A stretch of DNA of 64,000 bases from an uncultured bacterium (GCA_946188155.1 CAMHUC010000002.1:55757-119756), one strand, 5' to 3'; counted from the first letter of the stretch, positions 7,462-18,050 are shown. Notes: generated by a model not told the origin, from the letters alone. A program made the numbers and translations.

Positions 7462-10400
7462 ATGAAACAAGATATGAGCAATAAGATAACCTACACCTCA
7501 CATGAGATAAACTGTCTCCTTGCTATCAAAGGGCCGCAAGAATGTAGGAGTTCCCTACCGGGGAACTGCGAGTTTGCTGCCGGGAAACTGACAGTTCCCT
7601 CCGGGGAAACTATCAGTTTGCTGCCTGTTGGCTCCAAATCCACTTGCTCGCAACCATCGGTTAGCACCTCACAAAGTGTCAGACACTTTGTGAGAGTTGG
7701 GTTGCTTACACTCCTGCTCCTGATGGCAGGTGTGACAGGGGCGTGGGGACAGACGGACTATTCTGGTATTTATTATATTGCCAGCGATGGTAATGCTGCA
7801 GATATAGATGGTAATGCGGAGTCCTATACCTACTCACCATCGGCTACAAACACTAACTACTATATTGTTCCTACAGAATATCCCCAACAGAGTGACGAAA
7901 AAGATGCCTATTTCGATGGAACGGTAAGAACCAAGCCCTTTCTGACAACAGACAAGACTAATCAGGTTGCAGAAGCAATCTGGGTAGTGACTAAGGTAAC
8001 AGACGATGATGGTACATTTTACTATATCCAGCATGCTCAGACGGAAAAGTACGTAATCTATGAACCTCTTTTCACGGGCGGCGATAGTCGTAGAAAATGT
8101 ATGCACCTTGTTGGGGCTGCCCCATCTTCTGATGCATACAAGTTTATTATAGATGAAAGAGACGGTGCTTGTTATATGGTACCAAAGAGTCAGCAGACTG
8201 CAACTCACAAGTATTGGAATATCGCTGACAAGAACCGCCCATGCCGGTATGGTCTTGGTAGCAGTAAATATTATGGTGGCTTAATTGGGTTGTTTCAGTT
8301 AAGCAATAACAAGTTGGATGTTAACTCGCGATTCAAGTTCGAGGATGCTAAGTGTGTCACACCGGTGATTTTATTTGACAACACAACTGGTCAGGTGACA
8401 ATTGAGACAACAACCACTGGAGCGACAATTTATTATACTATGGATGGAACCAATCCTGACCCTACTCATGTTGGAGGAGAATATGCGACAAGACTATATG
8501 ACCCTGATAATAAACCGATTGTTTCGAATCCAACAACTATCAAGGGCATTGCTGTTAAGAATCTGACAATCACAGTTTCTGAGGTGGCAACGAAAACCAT
8601 AGCGGTAAATCCTACCATCAATGTTGCCATTCCTACAGATGGCTATACTTATGATGGCACAGCCAAAGAACCAAAGGTCAGTGTTCTTGTCAATGGGACA
8701 ACTCTCGATGCTGATGAATACGAGGTCGACTATAGTGGCAATACGAATGCCGGTACTGCTACAGTCAGTATTACCGATGGCGAAGGTGGTGACTATATCG
8801 TATATGGCACAACGACATTCACCATCGCCAAGGCACCCCTAACCATCACTGCCAATAATCATACCATCACATACGGAGAAACTCCAACTGGTAATGGTGT
8901 GACATATACTGGTCTCGTAAATGGTGAGACAGAATCAGTGCTTGGAGGTACGCTTGGCTATGCTTACAGCTATGCTAAGTATAATGATGTAGGTGAATAC
9001 ATTATCACTCCCGATGGGTTGGAAAGTAACAATTATGCTATTATCTTCGTTCCAGGCACACTGACTGTCAACCAGAAAACACTGACCATCATCGCCGATG
9101 CCAAGGAAAAGACTTATGGAGACGCTGACCCTGAGTCTGGGTTGACATATACTTCTGATGGTCTTGTGGGTACTGATGTGATAACAGGAGAATTGGCCCG
9201 TGAAGCAGGTGAGGATGCAGGAACCTACGCAATCAACCAAAATACATTGACAGTTAGCAATAGTAATAACTACTCCATTACGTATACAGGTGCGAATTTC
9301 ACTATCAATCCAAAGGAATTGACTGTTACTGCCAATAATCATACCATCACATACGGTGATGCTCCGGCAGGTAATGGTGTAGCATATTCCGGTTTTGTCA
9401 ATGGTGAGACGGAGTCGGTGCTTGGAGGTACGCTTGACTATGATTACAGTTATACTCAGTATGGCGATGTGGGTAATACCTACACTATCACTCCCAAAGG
9501 GCTGTCCGCAACAAATTACAGTTTTAACTATGTAGCAGGAACTCTAACTGTGACCCAAAAGGAAGTGGGGATTGTATGGGGGGAAACCACCCTGACCTAC
9601 ACCGGCACTGAGCAGGTACCTACTGTGACAGCCACAGGAACGGTAAACAATGATGAGATAAGTGTTACTTTGACTGGGGGCCAGACCAATGCGGGTGCTG
9701 GCTATACTGCCACTACCTCGGGGCTTTCTGGTACGAAGGCTAGCAACTATATATTGCCTGAAAATAGAACAACAGAGTTTTCCATAGCCAAGGCGCCCCT
9801 CATTGTCACAGCCAAGAACCACACTCTCACCTACGGCGATGCTCCGACGAATAACGGCGTAACATTTACCGGTTTCGTCAATGGTGAGACAGAATCAGTG
9901 ATCGAAGGTACGGTTGACTACGATTACAGTTATACTCAATTCGGCAATGTAGGCAATTATACTATTACTCCGAAAGGATTATCCGCTACGAATTACAGTT
10001 TTAACTATGAATCAGGTTCTCTGACTGTCAACCCAAAGAAATTGGCACTCACTTGGGGAGAATCATCCTATACATACGACGGTACAGCCCATGCCCCTTC
10101 TGCCACATTAACTACTTCTGGTGATATTGTAAATGGTGACGTGATAGGTGTCGCTGTTACTCTTAGTGCCCAGCAGGGTAGCAGCCTTACTAATGCTAAG
10201 GCCATCAATGCTGGCCGATATAAAGCCACAGCCTCTTTAACAGGTGATAAATCAGGTAATTACAGCCCACTTCCTGCAAGTCTGTCGTTTACGATTACAT
10301 CCAAGAACATTGGCGAAGGAAACGAGACTGCGACGGGATTTGAGGTTAATATGAGTACAGAGGAGGACAATGGCGATGTTAATGCTATAGTGACTTCCGT

Positions 10401-11142
10401 GAAAGACGGGGCAAAAACACTTGTCCTGAATACAGACTATACGGTAGAGACCATCACGCAAGGTTTTGACAATTATATTATCGTTACCGGTATTGGCAAT
10501 TATGGCGGCTCTTACCAGCGGCTATTTGTCAAACCTGTATTCTTCAAGCCAACTGGAGCCACAGACTACGCTGCTGTCTATAGGGCTCCATTAGACATTT
10601 CAGCGCCCGAAGGGATTACTCCCTACATTGTGAGGAAAGTTAATCCATCTATAGGGACAATCAACATCACCCCTGTTGACTATCTTCCGGAGAATGTCCC
10701 TGTACTGATGCTGGCAGATGCCGATGTGAAGGGCTTTTTTGCTACTTCAAAGGAAGAGGATGATTCCGCGATTACTGCCCAAACAGAGAACAGCAACCAG
10801 TTGAAGGTGGCTTCAGATGACGGAATGGCAGTGGAAGCCGCACAGGTATATATGTTTTATCAAGGTGAGTTCGTGCTTACAAAGGCAGGCACACTTACAG
10901 AGGGGAAATTCTATCTTTACACCCCGAACTATAGCGCAACACAAAATCCTGCTGCAGCGCGTAGTGTTCTGCACTTTGTTGAAGAAGAGCCTACAGACAT
11001 CATAGAAATGAGAAGCGAAAAAGACGAATCCGTCAAAGACTCCACATGGTATTCGCTTGACGGTCGACGTCTCAGTGGCAAGCCTGCCAAGCAGGGACTT
11101 TATATTAGGAATGGATGTAAGACAGTTATAAAAAGCAAATAA
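7462..11142 (+). CDS. MBG-domain repeat surface protein with chitobiase-type C-terminal-like domain and T9SS-like tail
   Basis: A 1,226-residue secreted protein. Unusually, a clear signal peptide ('LLTLLLLMAGVTGAWGQ', about residues 81-97) is preceded by ~75 residues of hydrophilic sequence containing short repeats, and no Met lies between, so either the leader is real or translation starts at an unusual codon. Residues ~310-375 resemble the CHB_HEX_C_1 module ('GATIYYTMDGTNPDP'). From ~385 to ~970 there are several MBG-type repeats, e.g. 'HTITYGDAPAGNGV' and 'NHTLTYGDAPTNNGV', with 'FVNGETESV'. The C-terminus ('WYSLDGRRLSGKPAKQGLYI') looks like a type IX sorting tail. It probably acts as an extracellular adhesin; the ligand is unknown. 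The next gene begins 3 bp after its stop, so the two are likely co-expressed. Confidence 0.85.
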   Translation: MKQDMSNKITYTSHEINCLLAIKGPQECRSSLPGNCEFAAGKLTVPSGETISLLPVGSKSTCSQPSVSTSQSVRHFVRVGLLTLLLLMAGVTGAWGQTDYSGIYYIASDGNAADIDGNAESYTYSPSATNTNYYIVPTEYPQQSDEKDAYFDGTVRTKPFLTTDKTNQVAEAIWVVTKVTDDDGTFYYIQHAQTEKYVIYEPLFTGGDSRRKCMHLVGAAPSSDAYKFIIDERDGACYMVPKSQQTATHKYWNIADKNRPCRYGLGSSKYYGGLIGLFQLSNNKLDVNSRFKFEDAKCVTPVILFDNTTGQVTIETTTTGATIYYTMDGTNPDPTHVGGEYATRLYDPDNKPIVSNPTTIKGIAVKNLTITVSEVATKTIAVNPTINVAIPTDGYTYDGTAKEPKVSVLVNGTTLDADEYEVDYSGNTNAGTATVSITDGEGGDYIVYGTTTFTIAKAPLTITANNHTITYGETPTGNGVTYTGLVNGETESVLGGTLGYAYSYAKYNDVGEYIITPDGLESNNYAIIFVPGTLTVNQKTLTIIADAKEKTYGDADPESGLTYTSDGLVGTDVITGELAREAGEDAGTYAINQNTLTVSNSNNYSITYTGANFTINPKELTVTANNHTITYGDAPAGNGVAYSGFVNGETESVLGGTLDYDYSYTQYGDVGNTYTITPKGLSATNYSFNYVAGTLTVTQKEVGIVWGETTLTYTGTEQVPTVTATGTVNNDEISVTLTGGQTNAGAGYTATTSGLSGTKASNYILPENRTTEFSIAKAPLIVTAKNHTLTYGDAPTNNGVTFTGFVNGETESVIEGTVDYDYSYTQFGNVGNYTITPKGLSATNYSFNYESGSLTVNPKKLALTWGESSYTYDGTAHAPSATLTTSGDIVNGDVIGVAVTLSAQQGSSLTNAKAINAGRYKATASLTGDKSGNYSPLPASLSFTITSKNIGEGNETATGFEVNMSTEEDNGDVNAIVTSVKDGAKTLVLNTDYTVETITQGFDNYIIVTGIGNYGGSYQRLFVKPVFFKPTGATDYAAVYRAPLDISAPEGITPYIVRKVNPSIGTINITPVDYLPENVPVLMLADADVKGFFATSKEEDDSAITAQTENSNQLKVASDDGMAVEAAQVYMFYQGEFVLTKAGTLTEGKFYLYTPNYSATQNPAAARSVLHFVEEEPTDIIEMRSEKDESVKDSTWYSLDGRRLSGKPAKQGLYIRNGCKTVIKSK
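7549..7627 (+). repeat. Tandem duplication inside the MBG protein leader
   Basis: Two adjacent copies (7549-7591 and 7592-7627) of a unit of the form 'agttccct.ccggggaa...gtttgctgcc'. Each unit contains a small palindrome (TTCCC..GGGAA). It encodes the odd 'SSLPGNCEFAAGKLTVPSGE' segment before the signal peptide. Confidence 0.7.
7668..7694 (+). repeat. Perfect 13-bp palindrome just upstream of the signal peptide
   Basis: CTCACAAAGTGTC (7668-7680), one A, then GACACTTTGTGAG (7682-7694). It is translated in frame as part of 'TSQSVRHFVRV'. Similar 'ctttgtg' units occur at 5125-5160 and 35793-35820. Confidence 0.75.
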
Positions 11143-11145
11143 TAT

Positions 11146-14100
11146 ATGAAGCATATAATAAGATACATCGTTTTGTTACTTGCACTCGTTACGGCTGGTG
11201 TAAATCATATCTGGGCTATAACGAATGATGATATTATCGTTAACGTGCAACCCAATAATAGTGCAGGAACGGTTACAATCACAGGCATTAGTGGTACAAC
11301 GGTTGCTATCTCTGCGGTTCCTGCCTCTGGATATAGTATCGATGCAAATCACATTCTGGTCGAGAAAATGGTGAATCCCTCTTCTCGTACTCGTTCCAAT
11401 GGTTTGGCCGATAGACTGGAAGTGACTGACAACGGAGAAAATTCTTATTCTTTCACTATCCCGAGTGGCTATGATGGTGCCTACGTGACAGCAACGTTCT
11501 ACAAGGAGGCCGCCGCAGGTTTTACTGCCATTACCTCTTTGTCGGAAATTGCCAGTAATTTGGGAGGGAATTATCAACTGACGGGCGATGTTGATGCTTC
11601 AACACTAAGCAGTAGTTTAGGAGAGTTCACGGGAACGCTCGATGGCGGTTTCCATAAGATTTATAATCTCTCCGTGCCGCTGTTTTCTTCTACCAGCGGG
11701 AGTGCCGTTATACGCAACGTCACCTTTGAGGACGTCAACATCAGTGTAGCAAGTGGCGATGCAGGAGCAGTGACAGCAGAAGCCAAAGGCGACTCACGCA
11801 TCTACAACTGTGGCATACTTCCTACCTCTACAGAGCGTGATGCAGATGGAAACATCACAGGGTTCAATGGCAGCAGCGTTAGTGGATCTGGCAACGTCGG
11901 TGGATTCGTGGGCAAACTAAGTGGCAGTGCCCGAGTCGTCAACTGCTATAGCTATGCCAATATCATGGGTGGCACCACCAAAGGTGGCATAGTGGGCAAT
12001 AACAACGAGGCATCCACGCAGGCAAATCTGAAAACCATGGTGATGAACTGTATGTTCTATGGTGACATTGCTGACGGTGGAGCGATTTCACCCATCTATG
12101 GTGGTAAGGAAATTAACAATGTAAAAGATGGTATGAACAACTATAACTACTATCGTTATAGGTCACCCTACAGCGTAAATAAAAAAATTACAGCGTATAA
12201 CAGAGCACTGGCGATGGAAGAGAAATTCATTAATCGTTTTGAACGCTACCGCCTGCTGCTCAATAGCAACAAGAAACTGGCTGCAAAATATGTTTCTACC
12301 ACTGACGTGACCGTCGCTGCAGATGATATGGCGAAATGGGTGCTGGAAACGGCAGACAGACAAATTCTTAATCCACAACCCTATCCTGTATTGAAAATAC
12401 AGGGCAAGTATCCTTCTATAATCAATTACGATGGAGAGCATGCACCCGATAGTGCCTCAGTAGGAAGGCTGAATGGAGGGAAACTGGGTAGTAAGACTTT
12501 GACCGTAACCATCACAACCAAGACCGATAAGACCATTGGTGGCCAATCTTGGCCTACAGCTACCAGCAGCGACGTGCAAACAACAAGCCTTACGCTGATA
12601 CGTACAGACAAAGACACCGTTCGCTATAACTTCAACTATGACAAGGTGCAATTGCCATACTACAACGATGTGGGTACGGGCAACTATACAGAAAACCGTG
12701 TGGTGACGGGTTGGAAGATTACGAGCATTACCGGTGGTACGGCTGGTACATATACTAAGGAAGACTCTTGGGGCGGCTATAACTTTGCTGACCGCAACTG
12801 CACCAACAAGGATAAGTATAGTGTAAGTGGCCGTGTATTCTCGCAGGGTGCTTACTGGGATGTGCCTAATGGCGTAACGGCCATCACCATTGAGCCATAC
12901 TGGGCTATAGCCAACTATGTGTCTGACGAGACATACGATGTTGTGTATAACAGCAGTTATACCAAACAAACCTTCACCCCATTCGGAACGCAATACTCTG
13001 ATAATACGACCATAGATATTTATAATGACGGAAGTACAGACCAGCAAGTATATACCAGCATAAGCAGTGCTATTGACAATTTTAGCACAGGAACAACGGT
13101 ATATGACCAGGCAGTGGTGTTGGTGGGTAATGTGCATCAATACGCTGACCCAACGAAAACGGGTAAATCATATACTGTCATGTCCATCGATATGAACCAT
13201 GATAATGAGCCTGACTATAGTTATATTTTCAGTCATGACAATAGAAAACCTATTGATCCTATCCGCTACGACTTCCTCAACATAATGGGTATAGCAGAGG
13301 CTCAGATACCGAAAGGTGCAACATTATTACGTAATGTGTCTATTTTCAATCTGAAGGGATGGTTTGAGATTACGAATACTTGTGTGGTTAATTTCTCACA
13401 ATTTGAGTATGAAAATAGTGAGGTTTCTCAAAATCCTGTTGCAAAATCTCCAGCACCTTTGATTCTGCTCGGTGGCTCTTTTGAACAAATTGCTTCCACG
13501 CAAAAAACTTCGAATACCGCTTCCACACTATATATACATGTAGGCAGTAATGTGTGGTTTGCAAAATTCGGTAATGGTACCCATAGTGACGGAACAGGCT
13601 TTACACCTCATAGACCTATCTCTGTTACAGGTGGTGATTATGACGAGTTTTACCTGTCTGGAACTTATCAGCCTGACGCAACAGTGCAATCAGATAATGC
13701 AGAGTGTTATATCAGTGGAGGTCGTTTTGGTGAAGTGGCTGGTGCTTCTATGGAGGCAATAGATGGCGATGTTCAATGGGATATCAACTGGGCAGACATC
13801 ACCAACTTCTATGGTGGAGGTGTGAATGCCGTAAATCCTATTACTGGTAAGATTCAGGTTGACATAACAAACAGTCATGTCAATCAATATTGTGGCGGTC
13901 CGAAGTTTGGTGATATGGTTGAAGGTAAAACAGTAACCACCAATGCTACAGACTGCGTTTTCGGCACTTACTTTGGAGCAGGGTTTGGCGGTAATGCATA
14001 CAAAAGACTCAAATATAAGGATGTAGCTGAAACGGAACCTGCAGATCACCAAAGTAATTACACCAGTGAACGTGGCAAATATTACAATGGAACATCGAGC

Positions 14101-17100
14101 TCGACAAGTTATGGTAAAAAAGGTAAGGGCGTAGCTACAGACTTTGATTACGAGTTCTTTATCTGGTCGACAGGCAAAACTGGCTCACGTTTCTATGTTA
14201 ATTTTATTACTTTCTCACTTGCTACCACACGTGGTGTTACCTCAAACTTGACAAAGTGTAAGGTAACAGGAAATGTCTATGGTGGCGGTAGTTTGGGTAA
14301 GGTTGATGGTGACGTTAGCACAACACTAAATAGCTGTGAAATCATCGGAAATGTATTCGGAGGAGGATATTCTGCTACCCTCCCAACGATAGATGTTAGA
14401 AAAACACCGGCATTTATTGCAGGTAAGGAGCCTAAGAAGAATATGGAAATCGGTATGTTCGAGCCTGGTGAAATCAATACTACGGAGGAGTATGAATGGA
14501 AACAGGTTGCATCGATGCCAGCCGATAGTAAATCAGGTATAAAAACGGAAGGTGGTAAGAACTATGTTTATACCGATACGGACCTCTCTTCACTAGGATC
14601 TGTAATAGGTAATGTTACACTGAATATCAACGGCACTACCACCGTGGGCAAGAGTGTCTATGGCGGTGGTGAGGAATCCGGTGTGGATGGTAATACCACG
14701 GTCACCGTTACTGGCGGTACCATTGGCACTACCGGTGAGGGCGGTGCCGAGTATGGCAACGTCTATGGCGGTGGTAAGGGTAAGGCTGATGATGTGACTG
14801 CTGGTATTGTGAAGGGCAGCACTACTGTTAGTATCAGTGGCTCGCCTACCATTCTGCACAATGTCTATGGCGGTGGTGCTTATGGTTCGGTAGGAACGTT
14901 CTCATACGATGCTACTACAGGATTCCCAACTGGTTGGACTACTACAGATGATAAAGGTAAGTGTTCTGTGTCCATTACGGGCGGCACCATCGGTACCACA
15001 GGTGATAATAACGGTATGGTGTTCGGTTCGTCACGAGGTGATGTGGCCACTCCTGAAGGAGAACCAGCTGTTGACCCTAACGACCGCATGGCATGGGTAT
15101 ATAGCACAAATGTTACGATTGGTACGCAAAGTGAAACACCATCCTTGACGACTCCGAAGATTGCAGGTTCTATATATGGAAGTGGTGAGAACGGACATAC
15201 TTTCCAAAATACAGAGGTGACAATCCATAGTGGTACTATCGGTATTACAGAAGGTGAGACTATTACCGATAATAATGGTACTCCGGATGACACATCTGAT
15301 GATAAAACCTACTCAGGTGCCGCTTATCCGTATCGTGGTAATGTCTATGGTGGTGGATGTGGTACGGATATGTATTGGATTGATGCCAACGGTAATGGTG
15401 AGAAAGACGATGGCGAAAAGCACTATAATCCTATCGCAGGTATTGTACGAGGTAATGCAACGGTAACCATCGATGGCGGTCATGTGGTGCGTAATGTCTA
15501 TGGTGCCGGTGCTATGGGCTCGGTAGGTAACGAAACTGAAGCGGAAAGTGCATCCACCTCTGGTAAGACCATTGTGACCATCAAGGGTAAAGCCCAGATT
15601 GGTGTTGACGGTAATGACAATGGTAGTGTCTATGGCGCAGCTCGTGGTGACTTGAATGTTCAAGCAGATAATTATGCTAACGTTAGAGAAACAGAACTGG
15701 AAATCAATGAAAATGCCGATATCAAGGGCAGTGCCTTTGGCGGTGGCGAGGCTGGTATCGTATGGGAGAGTGTCGCTGTCAATATGAAAGGCGGATCTGT
15801 GGCAAATGATGTTTATGGCGGTGGAGCCTTGGCGAATACACAGATTGCTTATACTATTCCTGCCAATGCAGAAAAGATCTTCACTACCAATGTCAACCTG
15901 ACGGGTGGCACTATTGGTCATAATGTCTATGGCGGCGGCTTGGGAAGAATGGCTGACGAAACAAAAGGCGTGACTGCCGTAGAGGCAAAGGTTTATGGTA
16001 AAGTAGTGGTGGCATTGAATGGTACCAAGACTGTTGAGACCGTCGAAGAACAAGAAGTCACTTCCTATAAAGATAACTGTGTCGTCAAGGGTAGCATTTT
16101 CGGTTGTAACAACCAGAATGGTAGTCCACAGGATGCGGTAACGGTACATATCTATAAGACTACAGGCTGGGAAGGTCATGCAGGAACAGCCTCGGACAAG
16201 AAGACAAGCACGACAGCCGCAGACCACTCCTACCATCTTGCCGCTGTCTATGGAGGTGGTAACTTGGCTGCATTCATACCAGATAAAGCTTCGGTGTTAG
16301 ACACGCTCAAGACACATGTTATTATCGATGGTTGTGACATGACTAGTATCCGACAGGTTTATGGCGGTGGTAATGCCGCTTCAGTACCTGCTACAGACGT
16401 TCTTGTCAACGGCACCTATGAGATAGAAGAGGTGTTCGGTGGCGGTAATGGTAAGGACGATGTCTCTTATGATGGTGGTACAACCTATATCAAGAACCCA
16501 GGTGCCAATGTGGGTTATAAAAATTATTCCACCTATGATGCTGTGAATAATGAGTGGAACGACAAAGAAGATGCTGATACGAAGAGCGAGCGACTTTCCA
16601 GTGACTATAAAATTGGTACTGGCGCTGCCAATGTGACGATCAATGGTGGAACCATTCATCGTGTATTTGGTGGCTCTAATACCAAGGGTAATGTTCGTAT
16701 CACGGCAGTAACAATGCTTGAGGAGGCAGGAGGATGCCCATTCTGCGTTGATGAGGCATACGGTGGCGGTAAGAGTGCATCGATGGATGCCGAGGCGAAG
16801 TTGCACATGGCGTGTATCCCCGGCTTGAAGGAGGCCTACGGCGGTGCCGAGGCTGCCGACATCCTGGGTGACGTGACGCTGAACATCACTAATGGAACTT
16901 TCGACCGCGTGTTTGGTGGTAACAACATCAGTGGTACCATTCGAGGAGCCATCGAAGTGAATATCGAGGAGACGGGCTGTAAGCCCATCATCATCGGCGA
17001 ACTCTATGGCGGTGGTAATCAGGCCGGCTATTCCATCTATGGATATAAGCAGGTCACTAAGGATGGGAATACTGTATGGGTGCCGCGTTCAGCTGCTGAT

Positions 17101-17685
17101 GGCTCTGAGACGGACGGTGATGCATTCCGTGACCCAGTGGTGAATGTCAAGTCGTTCACCAGTATCGGAACCGTCTTCGGCGGCGGACTGGGTGAGTCGG
17201 CACTCATGGTGGGCAGTCCTACCGTGAACGTCAATGTGGGTCTTGGCGAACATGCTTCTTACAGTGGAACAGCAGTAGGTTTCAGCGAAGGAAGTTACGC
17301 GGGCACGGAAAAGACATTCGACGGTGTCACCGTAAGGATTCCTGACCATGCGGCTGGAAAGATAGGTGCCATCAGCACAGTGTTCGGCGGCGGCAATGCG
17401 GCTCCGGTGGACGGCAATACCACTGTGAATATAGGCACGGAGGCGTATGTGCCCATTGTGACTGTAGAGGCAGGGGCGGATGTCAGCAGCTACTATACCC
17501 GTTCGGGTGGTGGTACGGCGGCGTACACCTACACCAAATGTGCAGAAGATGCTGTAGCTACGGAAGGGACGACCTATTACATCCCTGTTCTCGGTGCCGA
17601 CATCCGTGGCAACGTCTACGGCGGCGGCAATGCGGCCGAGGTGACGGGACGGACGAACGTGGTGATAGGTAAGAAGGCAGAATGA
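11146..17685 (+). CDS. Giant secreted 'NVYGGG'-repeat surface protein
   Basis: 2,179 residues with a standard signal peptide ('YIVLLLALVTAGVNHIWA'). A GLUG-like region lies at about residues 135-300 ('GTLDGGFHKIYNLSV'). From about residue 1040 to the end, some two dozen short units recur, each with a turn such as GNVYGGG, HNVYGGG, RQVYGGG, STVFGGG or GSAFGGG, preceded by a strand pair 'T.V.I.GGTI'. This regular strand/turn pattern suggests a right-handed beta-helix or similar solenoid (inference). It ends at 'VVIGKKAE' with no T9SS-like tail, unlike its neighbour, followed at once by a strong hairpin. It may therefore be a naturally shortened or 3'-truncated member. No catalytic motif was recognised; an adhesive or matrix role is likely. 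Confidence 0.82.
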   Translation: MKHIIRYIVLLLALVTAGVNHIWAITNDDIIVNVQPNNSAGTVTITGISGTTVAISAVPASGYSIDANHILVEKMVNPSSRTRSNGLADRLEVTDNGENSYSFTIPSGYDGAYVTATFYKEAAAGFTAITSLSEIASNLGGNYQLTGDVDASTLSSSLGEFTGTLDGGFHKIYNLSVPLFSSTSGSAVIRNVTFEDVNISVASGDAGAVTAEAKGDSRIYNCGILPTSTERDADGNITGFNGSSVSGSGNVGGFVGKLSGSARVVNCYSYANIMGGTTKGGIVGNNNEASTQANLKTMVMNCMFYGDIADGGAISPIYGGKEINNVKDGMNNYNYYRYRSPYSVNKKITAYNRALAMEEKFINRFERYRLLLNSNKKLAAKYVSTTDVTVAADDMAKWVLETADRQILNPQPYPVLKIQGKYPSIINYDGEHAPDSASVGRLNGGKLGSKTLTVTITTKTDKTIGGQSWPTATSSDVQTTSLTLIRTDKDTVRYNFNYDKVQLPYYNDVGTGNYTENRVVTGWKITSITGGTAGTYTKEDSWGGYNFADRNCTNKDKYSVSGRVFSQGAYWDVPNGVTAITIEPYWAIANYVSDETYDVVYNSSYTKQTFTPFGTQYSDNTTIDIYNDGSTDQQVYTSISSAIDNFSTGTTVYDQAVVLVGNVHQYADPTKTGKSYTVMSIDMNHDNEPDYSYIFSHDNRKPIDPIRYDFLNIMGIAEAQIPKGATLLRNVSIFNLKGWFEITNTCVVNFSQFEYENSEVSQNPVAKSPAPLILLGGSFEQIASTQKTSNTASTLYIHVGSNVWFAKFGNGTHSDGTGFTPHRPISVTGGDYDEFYLSGTYQPDATVQSDNAECYISGGRFGEVAGASMEAIDGDVQWDINWADITNFYGGGVNAVNPITGKIQVDITNSHVNQYCGGPKFGDMVEGKTVTTNATDCVFGTYFGAGFGGNAYKRLKYKDVAETEPADHQSNYTSERGKYYNGTSSSTSYGKKGKGVATDFDYEFFIWSTGKTGSRFYVNFITFSLATTRGVTSNLTKCKVTGNVYGGGSLGKVDGDVSTTLNSCEIIGNVFGGGYSATLPTIDVRKTPAFIAGKEPKKNMEIGMFEPGEINTTEEYEWKQVASMPADSKSGIKTEGGKNYVYTDTDLSSLGSVIGNVTLNINGTTTVGKSVYGGGEESGVDGNTTVTVTGGTIGTTGEGGAEYGNVYGGGKGKADDVTAGIVKGSTTVSISGSPTILHNVYGGGAYGSVGTFSYDATTGFPTGWTTTDDKGKCSVSITGGTIGTTGDNNGMVFGSSRGDVATPEGEPAVDPNDRMAWVYSTNVTIGTQSETPSLTTPKIAGSIYGSGENGHTFQNTEVTIHSGTIGITEGETITDNNGTPDDTSDDKTYSGAAYPYRGNVYGGGCGTDMYWIDANGNGEKDDGEKHYNPIAGIVRGNATVTIDGGHVVRNVYGAGAMGSVGNETEAESASTSGKTIVTIKGKAQIGVDGNDNGSVYGAARGDLNVQADNYANVRETELEINENADIKGSAFGGGEAGIVWESVAVNMKGGSVANDVYGGGALANTQIAYTIPANAEKIFTTNVNLTGGTIGHNVYGGGLGRMADETKGVTAVEAKVYGKVVVALNGTKTVETVEEQEVTSYKDNCVVKGSIFGCNNQNGSPQDAVTVHIYKTTGWEGHAGTASDKKTSTTAADHSYHLAAVYGGGNLAAFIPDKASVLDTLKTHVIIDGCDMTSIRQVYGGGNAASVPATDVLVNGTYEIEEVFGGGNGKDDVSYDGGTTYIKNPGANVGYKNYSTYDAVNNEWNDKEDADTKSERLSSDYKIGTGAANVTINGGTIHRVFGGSNTKGNVRITAVTMLEEAGGCPFCVDEAYGGGKSASMDAEAKLHMACIPGLKEAYGGAEAADILGDVTLNITNGTFDRVFGGNNISGTIRGAIEVNIEETGCKPIIIGELYGGGNQAGYSIYGYKQVTKDGNTVWVPRSAADGSETDGDAFRDPVVNVKSFTSIGTVFGGGLGESALMVGSPTVNVNVGLGEHASYSGTAVGFSEGSYAGTEKTFDGVTVRIPDHAAGKIGAISTVFGGGNAAPVDGNTTVNIGTEAYVPIVTVEAGADVSSYYTRSGGGTAAYTYTKCAEDAVATEGTTYYIPVLGADIRGNVYGGGNAAEVTGRTNVVIGKKAE

Positions 17686-17686
17686 C

Positions 17687-17728
17687 ACCTTCAGCTGTAG
17701 TCCCATGAGACTGTAGCTGAAGGTGTTT
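17687..17728 (+). terminator. Intrinsic terminator hairpin after the giant surface protein
   Basis: The arm ACACCTTCAGCT and its complement AGCTGAAGGTGT form a 12-bp stem, extendable with wobble pairs inside, followed by TTTC. It begins directly after the stop codon. Confidence 0.7.
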
Positions 17729-17750
17729 CAATGTCGCTCGTCTTGTGGCC

Positions 17751-18050
17751 TCACTTGATAGTGATCCACACTTCCTGGTCGCGGTCGATGGCAGCAGTGA
17801 TCTCTAGCATCACGTGCTGTAGGGCGGAGCGGGAGTTGACCACCATGCCCTTCTTGCGGTTCCACCCCGTGAGGATGTTGCCCCCGACGCTGTCTAAGGA
17901 ACGGTTGCCTGCCGTCAGCCTTACCTTGTCGAAGCCGGGCACGAAGAGCAGCTGAGGTAGCCAGCGCCCGAAGCGGTACGACTTGGTGACAAGCACCCGG
18001 TAGCGGCCCTCCGGGATGGCGGGATGATGCTGACTCTTCAGAAAGGCCGG
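17751..18050 (-). pseudogene. 5'-truncated DUF5675-like gene remnant
   Basis: On the minus strand a frame is open from a stop (18051-18053) to a TGA at 17751. It reads '..PAIPEGRYRVLVTKSYRF', '..RWLPQLLFVPGFDKVRLTAGN', and later 'VNSRSALQHVMLEI' (quoted in short pieces). 'IP.GRYRV..T.S.RF....P.L..VPGF..IR..AGN' is the pattern I associate with DUF5675, a small family often found near phage or conjugative elements. No convincing ATG starts it: the first start-like codon is a GTG at 17996, inside the conserved region. The upstream edge is the hairpin at 18041-18077. I read it as a fragment whose 5' end was lost. Family assignment is from memory of the motif and moderate in certainty. Confidence 0.5.
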
